Assembly: GCA_004359425.1 (NCBI GenBank)
Contig: PTEU01000001.1
Location: 1,752,114 to 1,816,113 of the forward strand
Reading direction: 5' to 3'
Origin: Ideonella sp. MAG2
GTDB taxonomy: Bacteria; Pseudomonadota; Gammaproteobacteria; Burkholderiales; Burkholderiaceae_C
DNA length: 64,000 bases
Numbering within the stretch: position 1 is the stretch's first letter; every line of letters starts with the position of its first letter. The translations under genes were made by a program, and so were the position numbers. This document shows positions 42,402-51,612 of the stretch, one piece after another. Below the pieces are notes generated by a model. The model did not search any database. It was not told where the DNA came from and saw only the letters and a program-made list of their open reading frames with translations.

Positions 42402-43076
42402 ATGCCCTGGTCTGAACTCAACACCCGCTTGCTCATCATGCCTGGGCTGCATGGCAGCGGCCCAGAGCATTGGCAGACTTGGCTTGAACGCCAGCACCCT
42501 GACGCCATCCGTGTGCGCGTACCCGACTGGAGCGCACCACACCTGGACGACTGGGCACACGCTATTGGCCAAACACTGGCCGCCCTGCTGGCAACGCCCA
42601 CCGCAGTAGTAGGCCCCTGCACAGTGGCAGAACCCTCAGCACGAACGCGCCTTCTTCAGCCCGATAGGCCCGCCGAAGCCTGGATTGCTGTGGGCCACAG
42701 CTTCGGCTGCTTGGCCCTTGCCCGCTACCTGCAACAACGCGGCCAGGGCGTCAGCGCAGCCTTGCTGGTGGCTCCCGCCAACCCGGACCGTTTCGGCATC
42801 CCTGAAGGCCTTTTGGACCGTGACCTGCCTTGTCGCAGCACCCTCATTTATAGCCGCAGCGACCCCTGGATGAGCAGCACTGACGCTCGGTATTTCGGCA
42901 AGCGGTGGGGCAGCCACTTGGTGGACGCGGGTGAGGCCGGCCACATCAACCCCGAGTCGGGTTATGGCCCTTGGCCGCTGGCTCGCCAGTGGATCAACCA
43001 GATGACTCAAACCCTGGAGGCCGAGCACCAGCGCTTGCACCCACCCCGGGTCAGCGCGCTGCGCTTTGCCACCTGA
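42402..43076 (+). CDS. RBBP9/YdeN-type alpha/beta hydrolase
   Basis: A 224-residue serine hydrolase. It begins MPWSELNTRLLIMPGLHGSG, typical of the YdeN/RBBP9 family. The nucleophile elbow is AVGHSFGCLA, the acid is probably the Asp in YSRSDPWMS and the histidine is in GEAGHINPESG with the family's following GYG. The substrate is unknown. Family members near sulfate-transport genes are common in this bacterial group, suggesting a role in sulfur scavenging. It follows mop by 23 bases. Confidence 0.87.
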   Translation: MPWSELNTRLLIMPGLHGSGPEHWQTWLERQHPDAIRVRVPDWSAPHLDDWAHAIGQTLAALLATPTAVVGPCTVAEPSARTRLLQPDRPAEAWIAVGHSFGCLALARYLQQRGQGVSAALLVAPANPDRFGIPEGLLDRDLPCRSTLIYSRSDPWMSSTDARYFGKRWGSHLVDAGEAGHINPESGYGPWPLARQWINQMTQTLEAEHQRLHPPRVSALRFAT

Positions 43077-43111
43077 GGCCGCAAGGGGCCGCACCGCCCA
43101 AACACACAAAC

Positions 43112-43167
43112 CGCATAAGCAGCCGCGTTTTGATTCGTTCCCTGTTCACGCGGCGCTTTTTAGCATC
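43112..43167 (+). promoter_or_regulatory. CysB-type promoter motif upstream of sbp, copy B
   Basis: The 36-base block starting CGCATAAGCA and containing GCGTTTTG, TTCGTTCC and GTTC is almost identical to the block at 44287. A TAGCATC that could serve as -10 begins 49 bases after the first base, exactly as in copy C. CysB, encoded at 47352-48296, is the likely activator. Confidence 0.7.
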
Positions 43168-43216
43168 CCGTCCATGCCGACACCTCGCTCGGCCTGACAC
43201 TCCAAAGGACTGATTC

Positions 43217-44230
43217 ATGTTGTCTCGTCGCGTCTCTCTGGCCGCCTTCAGCACCCTGGTGCTGGCCCTCTCTGCCCCCTTGGCCCAGGCCAAGGACATC
43301 ACGCTCTTGAATGTCTCTTACGACCCCACCCGTGAGCTCTACCAAGACTTCAACAAATCCTTCGCCGCCGCTTGGAAGGCCAAGACGGGCGACAACGTCA
43401 CCGTCAAGCAATCGCACGGCGGCTCGGGCAAGCAAGCCCGTTCGGTGATCGACGGCCTCGAGGCTGATGTCGTGACCTTGGCCTTGGCCTATGACATTGA
43501 TGAGCTGGAAGCCAAGGCCAAGCTCATCCCCGCCGACTGGCAAAAGCGCCTAGCACACAACAGCAGCCCCTACACCTCGACCATCGTGTTCTTGGTGCGC
43601 AAAGGCAACCCCAAGGCCATCAAAGACTGGGGCGACTTGGTCAAGCCTGGCGTGCAAGTCATCACACCCAACCCCAAGACCTCTGGCGGCGCACGTTGGA
43701 ACTATCTGGCCGCCTGGGGCTATGCCCTGAAGCAGCCGGGCGGCAACGAGGCCAAGGCGCGTGAGTTCGTCACCGCCTTGTTCAAGAACGTGCCGGTGCT
43801 GGACTCTGGTGCGCGCGGCTCCACCATCACCTTCGTGGAACGCGGCATTGGTGACGTCTTCATCTCCTGGGAAAACGAGGCCTTCTTGGCCGTCAAAGAG
43901 TTGGGCCCAGACAAGTTCGAGATCGTGGTGCCCTCCATCAGCATGCTGGCCGAGCCGCCCGTCACCGTGGTGGACAAAGTGGTCGACAAGCGCGGCACGC
44001 GCGAGGTGGCCACCGCCTATCTGAACCATCTCTACAGCCCAGAAGGCCAGAAGATCGCCGCTGACAACTACTACCGCCCCACCGACCCCAAGGTGGCCGC
44101 GCAATACGAAAAGTTCTTCCCCAAGATCAAGCTCTTCACCATTGACGAAGTGTTTGGCGGCTGGGCCAAGGCCCAGAAGACCCACTTCGCTGATGGCGGC
44201 CTGTTCGACGCTATCTACTTGAAGAAGTAA
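43217..44230 (+). CDS. sbp: Sulfate ABC transporter periplasmic binding protein
   Basis: Binds sulfate (or thiosulfate) in the periplasm for the CysTWA transporter. The 337-residue precursor has a signal peptide ending LAQA before [20 protein letters not shown], the family mature N-terminus. Anion-site segments [17 protein letters not shown] and [17 protein letters not shown] are present, as is the C-terminal [20 protein letters not shown]. An AAAGGA ribosome-binding site precedes the ATG. It has its own promoter motif and a terminator before cysT. Confidence 0.95.
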   Translation: MLSRRVSLAAFSTLVLALSAPLAQAKDITLLNVSYDPTRELYQDFNKSFAAAWKAKTGDNVTVKQSHGGSGKQARSVIDGLEADVVTLALAYDIDELEAKAKLIPADWQKRLAHNSSPYTSTIVFLVRKGNPKAIKDWGDLVKPGVQVITPNPKTSGGARWNYLAAWGYALKQPGGNEAKAREFVTALFKNVPVLDSGARGSTITFVERGIGDVFISWENEAFLAVKELGPDKFEIVVPSISMLAEPPVTVVDKVVDKRGTREVATAYLNHLYSPEGQKIAADNYYRPTDPKVAAQYEKFFPKIKLFTIDEVFGGWAKAQKTHFADGGLFDAIYLKK

Positions 44231-44255
44231 GCCTTCTCATTCGATCTCGCGACGC

Positions 44256-44288
44256 AAGCCCACCTTTGGTGGGCTTGTTTGCTTTTCG
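44256..44288 (+). terminator. Terminator after sbp
   Basis: AAGCCCACC pairs with GGTGGGCTT around TTT (44256-44276), followed by a T-rich stretch. It lies 25 bases past the sbp stop and just before the cysT promoter motif, allowing sbp to be expressed separately from the permease genes. Confidence 0.75.
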
Positions 44289-44342
44289 CATAAGCAAGCG
44301 CGTTTTGCTTCGTTCCGCGTTCTGGCCGCACTGCCTAGCATC
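44287..44342 (+). promoter_or_regulatory. CysB-type promoter motif upstream of cysT, copy C
   Basis: CGCATAAGCA, GCGTTTTG, TTCGTTCC and GTTC occur with the spacing seen upstream of sbp, and TAGCATC again begins 49 bases from the first base. Only five of the 36 core bases differ from copy B. Confidence 0.7.
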
Positions 44343-44369
44343 GCCTCTTCATTTGAAGTGATTCATCCC

Positions 44370-45203
44370 GTGCTGCTGTCCAAAACTCTTTTAAAGCGCC
44401 ACAGCGTCCTGCCTGGTTTCGACCTGGCCTTGGGCTTTGCCGTGCTCTACCTCAGCATCGTGGTGCTGATCCCGCTCTCGGCGGTGTTCTTCAAGACATT
44501 CACGCTGACGTGGAGTCAATTTGTCGACGCCGTGGCCTCGCCCCGTGTGGTCGCCTCTTACCAACTGACCTTTGGCGCCTCGCTGGCGGCCGCACTGCTC
44601 AATGGCGTGTTTGGCCTATTGGTAGCGTGGGTCTTGGTGCGCTATGAGTTTCCGGGCCGCCGCATCGTCGACGCCCTGGTGGACTTGCCCTTTGCCCTGC
44701 CCACCGCCGTGGCGGGCATTGCCCTGACCGCCCTGTATGCGCAGAACGGCTGGATCGGTGAGTTGCTGCCCTTCAAAGTGGCCTTCACGCCGCTGGGCGT
44801 GTTTGTGGCTCTCACCTTTATTGGCCTACCCTTTGTGGTGCGCACCGTGCAGCCCGTACTGGAAGACCTTCAAAAGGAGCTCGAAGAAGCAGCCGCTACG
44901 CTGGGCGCCACCCGCCTGCAAACCTTCTGGAATGTGATTCTGCCCACCGTCACGCCAGCCCTGTTGACCGGCTTTGCCCTGGCCTTTGCCCGCGCCTTGG
45001 GCGAGTACGGCTCGGTCATCTTCATTGCCGGCAACATGCCCATGGTCAGTGAGATCACACCTCTGCTCATCATCACCAAGCTAGAGCAATACGACTACGC
45101 CGGCGCCACCGCCATTGCCGTGGTGATGCTGGTCACCGCCTTCGTGCTGCTGCTGGGCATCAATCTTCTGCAGGCCTGGACCCGCAAACGCCAAGGCCGT
45201 TGA
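44370..45203 (+). CDS. cysT: Sulfate ABC transporter permease CysT (CysU)
   Basis: Inner-membrane permease of the sulfate/thiosulfate importer. I chose the GTG at 44370 (about 277 residues); a GTG at 44358 in the same frame adds four residues and is possible. Six hydrophobic segments are visible. The ABC-contact (EAA) loop is [26 protein letters not shown]. Also typical are [19 protein letters not shown] and [19 protein letters not shown]. It lies three bases before the cysW ATG in the cysTWA operon. Confidence 0.93.
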   Translation: MLLSKTLLKRHSVLPGFDLALGFAVLYLSIVVLIPLSAVFFKTFTLTWSQFVDAVASPRVVASYQLTFGASLAAALLNGVFGLLVAWVLVRYEFPGRRIVDALVDLPFALPTAVAGIALTALYAQNGWIGELLPFKVAFTPLGVFVALTFIGLPFVVRTVQPVLEDLQKELEEAAATLGATRLQTFWNVILPTVTPALLTGFALAFARALGEYGSVIFIAGNMPMVSEITPLLIITKLEQYDYAGATAIAVVMLVTAFVLLLGINLLQAWTRKRQGR

Positions 45204-45205
45204 CC

Positions 45206-46177
45206 ATGAACACTGCCACCTTGCCCCAAGACGCCAGCACCCCGCCTGGCGAGCCCTCTGTGCTGCCCAGCCCCGCGCCGCGCAAACGCTCTGCCGCGCG
45301 TTCTGCCCTGGCCGCCAACCAAGAGCCTGCCTGGGTCCGCTGGACGCTCATCGCCTTGGCGATGGCCTTTTTGTCCTTCTTCCTGTTTGTGCCCTTGGTG
45401 GCGGTCTTCCATGAAGCCTTCAAGAAGGGCTGGGATGTCTACCTGGCAGCCATCACCGAGCCCGACGCCATCTCCGCCATCAAGCTGACCTTGATCGCCG
45501 CCGCGATTTCGGTGCCGCTGAACCTCGTGTTCGGGGTGTCGGCCGCCTGGGCCATTGCCAAGTTCGAGTTCCGCGGCAAAAGCGTGCTGCTGACCTTGAT
45601 CGACCTGCCCTTCAGCGTCAGCCCCGTCATCGCCGGCCTGATCTACATGCTGGTGTTTGGCCTGCAAGGCTGGTTTGGCGAATGGCTGCGCGACAACGAC
45701 CTGCGGATCGTCTTTGCGGTGCCGGGCATTGTGTTGGCCACCGTCTTCGTGACCTTCCCCTTTGTGGCGCGCGAGCTGATCCCGCTGATGCAGGCTCAAG
45801 GCGCAGAGCAAGAAGAAGCTGCCCGCGTGCTGGGCGCCAGCGGCTGGCAAATGTTCTGGCGCGTGACCCTGCCTAATGTGAAGTGGGCCCTGCTCTACGG
45901 CGTGATCTTGTGCAATGCACGGGCCATGGGCGAGTTTGGTGCGGTCTCGGTGGTCTCCGGCCATATCCGGGGCTCCACCAACACCATGCCCCTGCACATT
46001 GAAATTCTCTACAACGAGTACCAGTTTGCGGCCGCCTTTGCGGTGGCCTCGCTGCTGGCCGCCCTGGCGCTGGTCACCCTGGTGCTGAAGTACATCGTCG
46101 AGCAGCGCGTGAAACATGACCCCCAGGCTCCTTCCAGTCGCCACCCCCCAGGGGGGCTGCAGCAGCAGACCGGCTGA
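45206..46177 (+). CDS. cysW: Sulfate ABC transporter permease CysW
   Basis: Second permease of the sulfate importer. The ATG at 45206 gives 323 residues. A cytoplasmic Pro/Ala/Arg-rich N-terminal tail of about 45 residues precedes the first membrane segment. Family features are [20 protein letters not shown], the EAA loop [21 protein letters not shown] and [19 protein letters not shown]. The C-terminal tail ([11 protein letters not shown]) is low-complexity and coincides with a C/G-run hairpin in the DNA. Confidence 0.93.
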   Translation: MNTATLPQDASTPPGEPSVLPSPAPRKRSAARSALAANQEPAWVRWTLIALAMAFLSFFLFVPLVAVFHEAFKKGWDVYLAAITEPDAISAIKLTLIAAAISVPLNLVFGVSAAWAIAKFEFRGKSVLLTLIDLPFSVSPVIAGLIYMLVFGLQGWFGEWLRDNDLRIVFAVPGIVLATVFVTFPFVARELIPLMQAQGAEQEEAARVLGASGWQMFWRVTLPNVKWALLYGVILCNARAMGEFGAVSVVSGHIRGSTNTMPLHIEILYNEYQFAAAFAVASLLAALALVTLVLKYIVEQRVKHDPQAPSSRHPPGGLQQQTG

Positions 46178-46237
46178 GCCGGATCTGCGCTGCATGCTGG
46201 CTTAACTCCCAACACACCCTTTGCCTGCGACGACACC

Positions 46238-47245
46238 ATGAGCATCGAAGTCAAGAATCTGAACAAGCGCTTCGGCACCCTGGCCGTTTGCGACAACCTC
46301 AACCTCACCATCCCTTCGGGCGAACTGGTGGCCCTGCTCGGCCCCTCGGGCTCGGGTAAGACCACGCTGCTGCGCATCATTGCGGGGCTGGAGCAACCCG
46401 ACTCGGGCAGTGTGCACTTCCACGGCGAAGACGCCACCTTCGACGACGTGCGCGACCGCAACGTGGGCTTTGTGTTCCAGCACTATGCGCTGTTTGGCCA
46501 CATGACCATCTTCGAGAACATCGCCTTCGGCCTGCGGGTGCGCCCACGCGCCACCCGCCCCTCAGAGGCCGCCATCCGCACCAAGGTGATGGACCTGCTC
46601 AAGCTGGTGCAGCTTGACGCCATTGCCCTGCGCTACCCGCACCAGCTTTCCGGCGGCCAGCGCCAGCGCGTGGCTCTGGCCCGTGCCTTGGCGGTGGAGC
46701 CCAAGGTGCTGCTGCTCGACGAGCCCTTCGGCGCCCTGGACGCCAAGGTGCGCAAAGAGCTGCGCCGCTGGTTGCGCCGCCTGCACGACGAGATGCATGT
46801 CACCAGCGTGTTTGTGACCCACGACCAAGAAGAAGCCATGGAAGTGGCCGACCGCATCGTGGTGATGAACCAAGGCCGCATCGAGCAAGAAGGCAGCCCG
46901 GACGAGGTCTACGACCACCCCGCGACGCCCTTTGTGCTGAAGTTCTTGGGCGACGTCAACCTCTTCCACGGCCGTGGCGCGCCCGGCCAAGAAGTGAGCT
47001 ATGTACGCCCGCACGAGTTGGACATTGTCACCACCCCGTCCGACGACACCTGGGCTGTGACCCTGGCTCAAGCGCTGACCGTGGGCCCCAATACACGCTT
47101 GGAGTTCAAGCGCGACGACGGCAGCTATGTGGATGTCGAGCTCAGCCGCGAAGCCTGGCAAGCGCTGCGGACTCAGCTCAAGCTGGAAAGCGGCAGCGCT
47201 GTGCATCTGCGCCCGCGGCGCGTGACCCGGTTTGCTGCTGCTTGA
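46238..47245 (+). CDS. cysA: Sulfate ABC transporter ATP-binding protein CysA
   Basis: ATPase of the sulfate/thiosulfate importer. The 335-residue protein has Walker A GPSGSGKT, the Q-loop in [15 protein letters not shown], the signature [15 protein letters not shown], Walker [12 protein letters not shown] and the switch His in [21 protein letters not shown]-like regulatory domain follows (from about residue 235, YVRPHELDI). It closes the cysTWA operon 60 bases after cysW and converges on cysB. Confidence 0.95.
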   Translation: MSIEVKNLNKRFGTLAVCDNLNLTIPSGELVALLGPSGSGKTTLLRIIAGLEQPDSGSVHFHGEDATFDDVRDRNVGFVFQHYALFGHMTIFENIAFGLRVRPRATRPSEAAIRTKVMDLLKLVQLDAIALRYPHQLSGGQRQRVALARALAVEPKVLLLDEPFGALDAKVRKELRRWLRRLHDEMHVTSVFVTHDQEEAMEVADRIVVMNQGRIEQEGSPDEVYDHPATPFVLKFLGDVNLFHGRGAPGQEVSYVRPHELDIVTTPSDDTWAVTLAQALTVGPNTRLEFKRDDGSYVDVELSREAWQALRTQLKLESGSAVHLRPRRVTRFAAA

Positions 47246-47351
47246 GAAGCGGCCCGGGATGGGGCCAACCTCATGCGATTCAACCCGCACCCTTGTGTGC
47301 AGGCTTGTTCGTCCGTTCAATGAGACGCTCAGGTCTCGTCCAGTGGGTGTG

Positions 47352-48296
47352 TCACAAAGGCGCCTCTGGGACCCCCACGGGCGCCGCCTGCGCCTGCTCC
47401 ACGATCTCGCGCTGTAGATGCGGCGCAAACAGCGTCACAAACTCATAGGCGAAGGAGCGCAGCAGGCTGCCACGCCGCACGCCAACGCTGGTGGTATTGA
47501 TGGCAAACAGGTTGCGCGCATCCACGGCACGCAGATGAGTGTCGCGCTCTTCGTCAAAGGCGATGGCCGCGATGATGCCCACGCCCATGCCCAACTCCAC
47601 ATAGGTCTTGATCACATCGGCATCCATGGCCGTCATCACCACGCGTGGGTTGAGCCCGGCGCGCTTGAAGGCGTCGTCGATGCTGCCGCGCCCAGTGAAC
47701 CCGGTGTCGTAGGTAATGACGGGGTGTTCAGCCAAGCGCTCCAGCGTCACCACCCCGTCGAGCAGCGCGTGGCCGGGTGGCACGATCAGGGAGTGGCTCC
47801 AGCGGTAGCACGGCAGCGCCACCAATTCCGGCTCTTCGGCCAAAGCATGGGAGGCAATGCCAATGTCGGCGGTGCCGTCCAGCAGCCATTGCGCAATCTG
47901 CGCCGGGGAGCCCTGGTGCAATTGCAACTGAACCTTAGGAAAGCGAGCGCGGAAGTCATGCACGGTGGTGGGCAGCGCATAGCGGGCTTGCGAGTGCGTC
48001 GCCGCAATGCTCAAGGTGCCGCTCTCGCCTTGCAAAAAATCTTCGCTGGCACGCTTGAGGTTGTCGGCGTCTAGCAGCAGGCGCTCGACCCAGGGCATCA
48101 CACGTTGCCCGGCTGGTGTCAGCCCCGTCAGGCGCTTGCCCGCGCGGATGAAGATCTCCAGGCCCAACTCGTCTTCGAGCTCGCGAATCTGGCGGCTGAC
48201 ACCCGGCTGTGAGGTGTGCAGGACGGTCGCCACTTCGGTGAGGTTGAAGTTGCGACGCACGGCTTCGCGCAGTGAGCGCAATTGCTGAAAATTCAT
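47352..48296 (-). CDS. cysB: LysR-type regulator CysB
   Basis: Activator of sulfur assimilation genes, responding to (N-)acetylserine. The start at 48296 gives MNFQQLRSLREAVRRNFNLT, the characteristic CysB/Cbl N-terminus; a longer frame upstream is unsupported. The winged helix-turn-helix includes LTEVATVLHTSQPGVSRQIRELE. The effector domain contains TLSIAATHSQARYALP and PVITYDTGFTGR, which form the anion/inducer pocket in CysB proteins. Length of 314 residues is normal. The promoter motifs at 41.8, 43.1 and 44.3 kb are its probable targets. Confidence 0.93.
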   Translation of the reverse strand: MNFQQLRSLREAVRRNFNLTEVATVLHTSQPGVSRQIRELEDELGLEIFIRAGKRLTGLTPAGQRVMPWVERLLLDADNLKRASEDFLQGESGTLSIAATHSQARYALPTTVHDFRARFPKVQLQLHQGSPAQIAQWLLDGTADIGIASHALAEEPELVALPCYRWSHSLIVPPGHALLDGVVTLERLAEHPVITYDTGFTGRGSIDDAFKRAGLNPRVVMTAMDADVIKTYVELGMGVGIIAAIAFDEERDTHLRAVDARNLFAINTTSVGVRRGSLLRSFAYEFVTLFAPHLQREIVEQAQAAPVGVPEAPL

Positions 48297-48382
48297 GGGG
48301 CTGAGGATGAGCGCTGGCTCCCGGATGGAGCGACGACCCATTATCAAGAGCGCGGCCTCGGCGGCCAACGATGATTCCCGCC

Positions 48383-48411
48383 TATGCCCATGCGCTCAGC
48401 GCATAAGCAAG
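48383..48411. promoter_or_regulatory. Palindrome in the cysB upstream region
   Basis: TGCGCT and AGCGCA flank a single C (48391-48403), and the plus strand continues ATAAGCAAG, the same string found in promoter motif C. It lies about 95 bases upstream of the cysB start, so it could be a site for autoregulation. Confidence 0.4.
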
Positions 48412-48418
48412 AGGTGCC

Positions 48419-48808
48419 TCAGCGTATCTTGGGGATCAACCGGTCGGCCACATCCACGTCGGCCTGGCTGTCCAACTCAATCGCCACCTGCGTACACACT
48501 GCCCGGCACAACATGGCCACGCGCTCGCTTTGCAGACGATAGTAGATTTGTGTGCCCTCACGGCGTTTGGCCAGCACGCCACTGCGGTAGAGCGTGGAGA
48601 GGTGCTGCGACATATTGGGCTGGGTGGTGTCGATCTCGGCCAGCAATTGGGAGACGTTTTTCTCTTGCTGGCAAACCGCCGAGATGATTTTGAGGCGGAT
48701 GGGCGTGGCCAGCACGCTGAAGAGCTCAGCGGCAGACTCGAAGACCCGATCGCCGGTGGCGGCGTCGGCCAGGCCCTCTGGGGGCAACACGGGCGGCAGT
48801 TCATCCAT
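48419..48808 (-). CDS. ArsR/SmtB-family regulator, BigR/SqrR-like
   Basis: A 129-residue winged-helix repressor. Core motifs are LFSVLATPIRLKIISAV, LLAEIDTTQPNMSQHLSTL (recognition helix) and RREGTQIYYRL (wing). Cysteines at residues 46, 101 and 105 match in place the two-cysteine arrangement of persulfide-sensing members (one in the helix after RLKII, one in the last helix). Typical metal-binding CxC or DxH motifs are not evident. It is divergent from a sulfur-transport-type gene, which supports a reactive-sulfur sensor role by inference. It is co-directional with cysB. Confidence 0.85.
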   Translation of the reverse strand: MDELPPVLPPEGLADAATGDRVFESAAELFSVLATPIRLKIISAVCQQEKNVSQLLAEIDTTQPNMSQHLSTLYRSGVLAKRREGTQIYYRLQSERVAMLCRAVCTQVAIELDSQADVDVADRLIPKIR

Positions 48809-48988
48809 GCCTTATTTTATTCGCAAGTGATGAGCTTAGAGCTGATGCCAGGCCCTAAGCCAAGGGTCGCAGCCCCCCCGGAGTTTCCCTGGTTTGCCCT
48901 TGCACAAGGCACCTACGCAGGCCGCAATCGGCGTAAGCCTCGCGGGCTGCGAGACAATTCAAGATGTTGCCTTTTTGATCGAGCTGCC

Positions 48989-50095
48989 ATGTCTTTGCCC
49001 CTGAGCCCTGCTTCTGCCACCTCCGCCGTTTTGTGGGGCGGCTTAGGTTTAGGCCTGCTCTTGGGTGCCTCAGCACAAGCCACGCGCTTTTGCACCATGG
49101 GTGGTCTGGCGGATTGGTTTGCTTACCGGGGCACGCCTCGCTTGTTGATGTGGGTGCTGGCCGTGGCCGTGGCGGCCAGCCTGAGCATGGGTTTGGTCTT
49201 GGGCGGCGTGCTGGATGTCAGCCGCTCTGTGCCCTGGAATGACCGCCTGCTGTGGCTGTCTTACCTGGTGGGGGGCACCATTTTTGGCGCGGGCATGGTC
49301 ATCGCCTCGGGCTGTCCGCAGCGCAATTTAGTGCGCCTGGGCAGCGGCAGCCTGAAGGCCTTGGTCACGCTCTTGGTGATTGCCGTCTCCGCCCAAATGA
49401 CACTGCGCGGCTTGTTTGCCGAAGGCCGCACCCGCTTTCTGGACAGCACCGCGTTGCAGTTGGCGGGGCCGCAAGACTTGGGCTATCTCTTGAGCGTGTT
49501 CGGCGGCCTGAGCGCGGCCCAGTGGCGTGGCGTGGTCTTGGCCCTGGTGCTGGCCGTGGCCGCCGTGCTGCTGTGGCGCAACCGCCGCGAGATGGACACC
49601 GGCCATTGGTTGGGCGGCTTGGCCGTGGGCGTGCTGGTGCCCGGTGCATGGCTGCTGACGGGCCTGGTGGGCTACCTGCCCGAACACCCCGACACCCTGG
49701 AGCCCGCATGGCTGGGCACCGCCACCAAGCGGCCCGAGGCCCTGAGCTTCACCGCGCCCGTGGCGCACACCATCGACCTGCTGACCTTCTGGTCGGACCG
49801 CAACACCACCGCCAGCTTTGGTGTGCTGCTGGCCTTGGGCGTGGTGCTGGGCTCGGCGCTCTCCGCCAAGCTGCGCGGCGAGTTCCGCATTGAAGGCTTC
49901 AAAGACACCGCCGATTTGCGCGGCCATTTGCTGGGCGGCGTGATGATGGGCTTTGGCGGCGTCACCGCCATGGGCTGCTCCATCGGCCAAGGCATCAGCG
50001 GCCTGTCCCTGCTCTCCGGCGGTGCCGTGCTGGCCGTGGCCGGCATCGTGCTGGGGGTGTGGGGCGCGTTGAAGTGGCAAATGCGCGGGCTGTGA
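48989..50095 (+). CDS. YeeE/YedE (TsuA-type) transporter, probable thiosulfate/sulfur uptake
   Basis: A 368-residue membrane protein starting MSLPLSPASATSAVLWGGLG, with about ten hydrophobic segments. Conserved cysteines lie in the repeated membrane motifs ATRFCTMGGLADW, VIASGCPQRNLVRLGSG and VTAMGCSIGQGISGLS. In TsuA these cysteines pass thiosulfate through the pore. The paired internal symmetry (two GC-x repeats) fits the family. The ArsR regulator is divergent across a 180-base gap, so this gene is its probable target. Confidence 0.87.
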   Translation: MSLPLSPASATSAVLWGGLGLGLLLGASAQATRFCTMGGLADWFAYRGTPRLLMWVLAVAVAASLSMGLVLGGVLDVSRSVPWNDRLLWLSYLVGGTIFGAGMVIASGCPQRNLVRLGSGSLKALVTLLVIAVSAQMTLRGLFAEGRTRFLDSTALQLAGPQDLGYLLSVFGGLSAAQWRGVVLALVLAVAAVLLWRNRREMDTGHWLGGLAVGVLVPGAWLLTGLVGYLPEHPDTLEPAWLGTATKRPEALSFTAPVAHTIDLLTFWSDRNTTASFGVLLALGVVLGSALSAKLRGEFRIEGFKDTADLRGHLLGGVMMGFGGVTAMGCSIGQGISGLSLLSGGAVLAVAGIVLGVWGALKWQMRGL

Positions 50096-50433
50096 GAGGG
50101 TTCGGTGTGCCCGCCGGGGTATCCACCAGCCCTTGAGCTTCGGCAGAGAACGACAACAACGCCCTTGATGACTGATAGCCCCTTCGCTTGATCGCGCGAA
50201 GGCGATTGACGGAGAGGGTGCTGGGCCACTGGCGCAGTGAAGTGAAGGCGGAGCCTTCGGCCCAGAGGGCCGAGGGCGGGGGACATGAACGGAGCCAGTG
50301 GCCCAGCGCCCTCTCTGCGGCACGCCCCCGGCAGGCAGCTCCGTCCATTCGCACGGCCCAGGTTTCAGTCATACTCACCTGCCCTCCCACGCGCGGCAAT
50401 GGCCTGACGCATCTGGCCCAAGTTCAAACCCCA
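50096..50433. other. 338-base gap before the MFS gene, containing repeat copy 3
   Basis: No convincing gene. The middle (50212-50315) is a third copy of the nested-hairpin repeat. An open frame continuous with the MFS gene runs through it, but it has no homologous character there and no ribosome-binding site, so it was not used for the start. Confidence 0.65.
50212..50315 (+). repeat. Nested-hairpin repeat, copy 3
   Basis: An outer stem of 22 positions (50212-50233 with 50294-50315) has a single departure, which would be a G-U pair in RNA. It encloses the block GCAGTGAAGTGAAGGCGGAG. The inner hairpin pairs CCT-CGGCCC with GGGCCGAGG (one bulged T, loop AGA), and the block GCGGGGGACATGAA follows. 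The unpaired blocks match copies 1 and 2 while the stems do not. Confidence 0.85.
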
Positions 50434-51612
50434 GTGAACCCCCAACTCCTGCTACTGGCCCTGTGCCAAGGCCTCTTTCTTTCCAACAACGTCACCTTCG
50501 TCGCCATCAACGGCTTGGTGGGTTTGAGCTTGGCCCCTGTGCCGTGGATGGCCACGCTGCCGATTGCGGGCTATGTGGCAGGTGGCGCTTTGGCTGCGCC
50601 GCTGGTGGCGCGGCATCAACGGGCTTGGGGGCGGCGGCGTACCTTTCAGGCCGGGCTGTTGGTAGCGATGGGGGCCTCGGGCCTGTGCGCGTTGGCCACG
50701 GTGCAGCAAAGTTTTTGGCTGCTGGTGGGTGCCACCCTGCTGGCGGGCTATTACAACGCCAATGCCTCGCTCTACCGCTTTGCGGCCACAGAGTTGGTGG
50801 CACCCAGCGCCAAAGAAAAGGCCATCTCTTGGGTGCTGGCCGGTGGTTTGATCGGCGCGGTGGTCGGCCCCAACCTGGCCAGTGCCACGCGCGATTTGAC
50901 CGTGCAGCCCTTCACTGGCGCTTACCTGGCCTTGATCGGCTTGGCGGCGCTGGCCATGGCCTTGATGGCCCGCATTGAGTTTCCGCCCTTGCCCCAGGCC
51001 GGTGACGGCAGCCCGCAAGGCCGCCCCTTGCGCGAGATTGCGCGCCAGCCGCTGTTCATCGTGGCCACGGCCGCCTGCGCGCTGGGCTATGGCGTGATGA
51101 GCCTGCTGATGTCGGCCACGCCCATTGCCATGGCGCAATGCGGCTTGCCCTTTTCCAAAGCCGCGCTGGTGTTGGAGTGGCATGTGATCGGCATGTATGC
51201 GCCCAGCTTTTTCACCGGCCATTTGATCAAGCGCTTTGGGGCGCTGCTCATCATGGTGCTGGGGCTGGTGCTCAATATCGTGTGCGTGCTGGTGGCGCTC
51301 TCAGGGGTGGAGCTGATGCACTTTTTGGCCGCCCTGATCACGCTCGGTGTGGGCTGGAACTTCCTCTTCATTGGCGGCACCACCCTGGCCACCGAGGCCT
51401 ACCGCCCCGAAGAAAAAACGACCGCGCAAGCGGCCGTTGATTTCTGTGTCTATGCCACCATGACGCTGACCGCCTTTGGCTCGGGTGCCCTGGTCACCAC
51501 CGGCGGCTGGCAGGCCATGAACTTAGGCAGCTTGCTGCCGCTGACCCTGCTGGGCGCGGCGCTGGCCTGGCTGGCGTGGCAGCGCAGAGCGGTCACCACT
51601 CCCGCAGCTTGA
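50434..51612 (+). CDS. MFS transporter
   Basis: A 392-residue major facilitator. I chose the GTG at 50434 (VNPQLLLLALCQGLFLSNNV) because it starts directly before the first membrane helix. About twelve hydrophobic segments are visible. The loop between helices 2 and 3 reads RHQRAWGRRRTFQ, the usual basic MFS motif A region, and GPNLASATRD and HLIKRFGALLIM follow. The substrate is unknown. Its 3' end overlaps the fliA fragment by 20 bases, convergently. Confidence 0.85.
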   Translation: MNPQLLLLALCQGLFLSNNVTFVAINGLVGLSLAPVPWMATLPIAGYVAGGALAAPLVARHQRAWGRRRTFQAGLLVAMGASGLCALATVQQSFWLLVGATLLAGYYNANASLYRFAATELVAPSAKEKAISWVLAGGLIGAVVGPNLASATRDLTVQPFTGAYLALIGLAALAMALMARIEFPPLPQAGDGSPQGRPLREIARQPLFIVATAACALGYGVMSLLMSATPIAMAQCGLPFSKAALVLEWHVIGMYAPSFFTGHLIKRFGALLIMVLGLVLNIVCVLVALSGVELMHFLAALITLGVGWNFLFIGGTTLATEAYRPEEKTTAQAAVDFCVYATMTLTAFGSGALVTTGGWQAMNLGSLLPLTLLGAALAWLAWQRRAVTTPAA

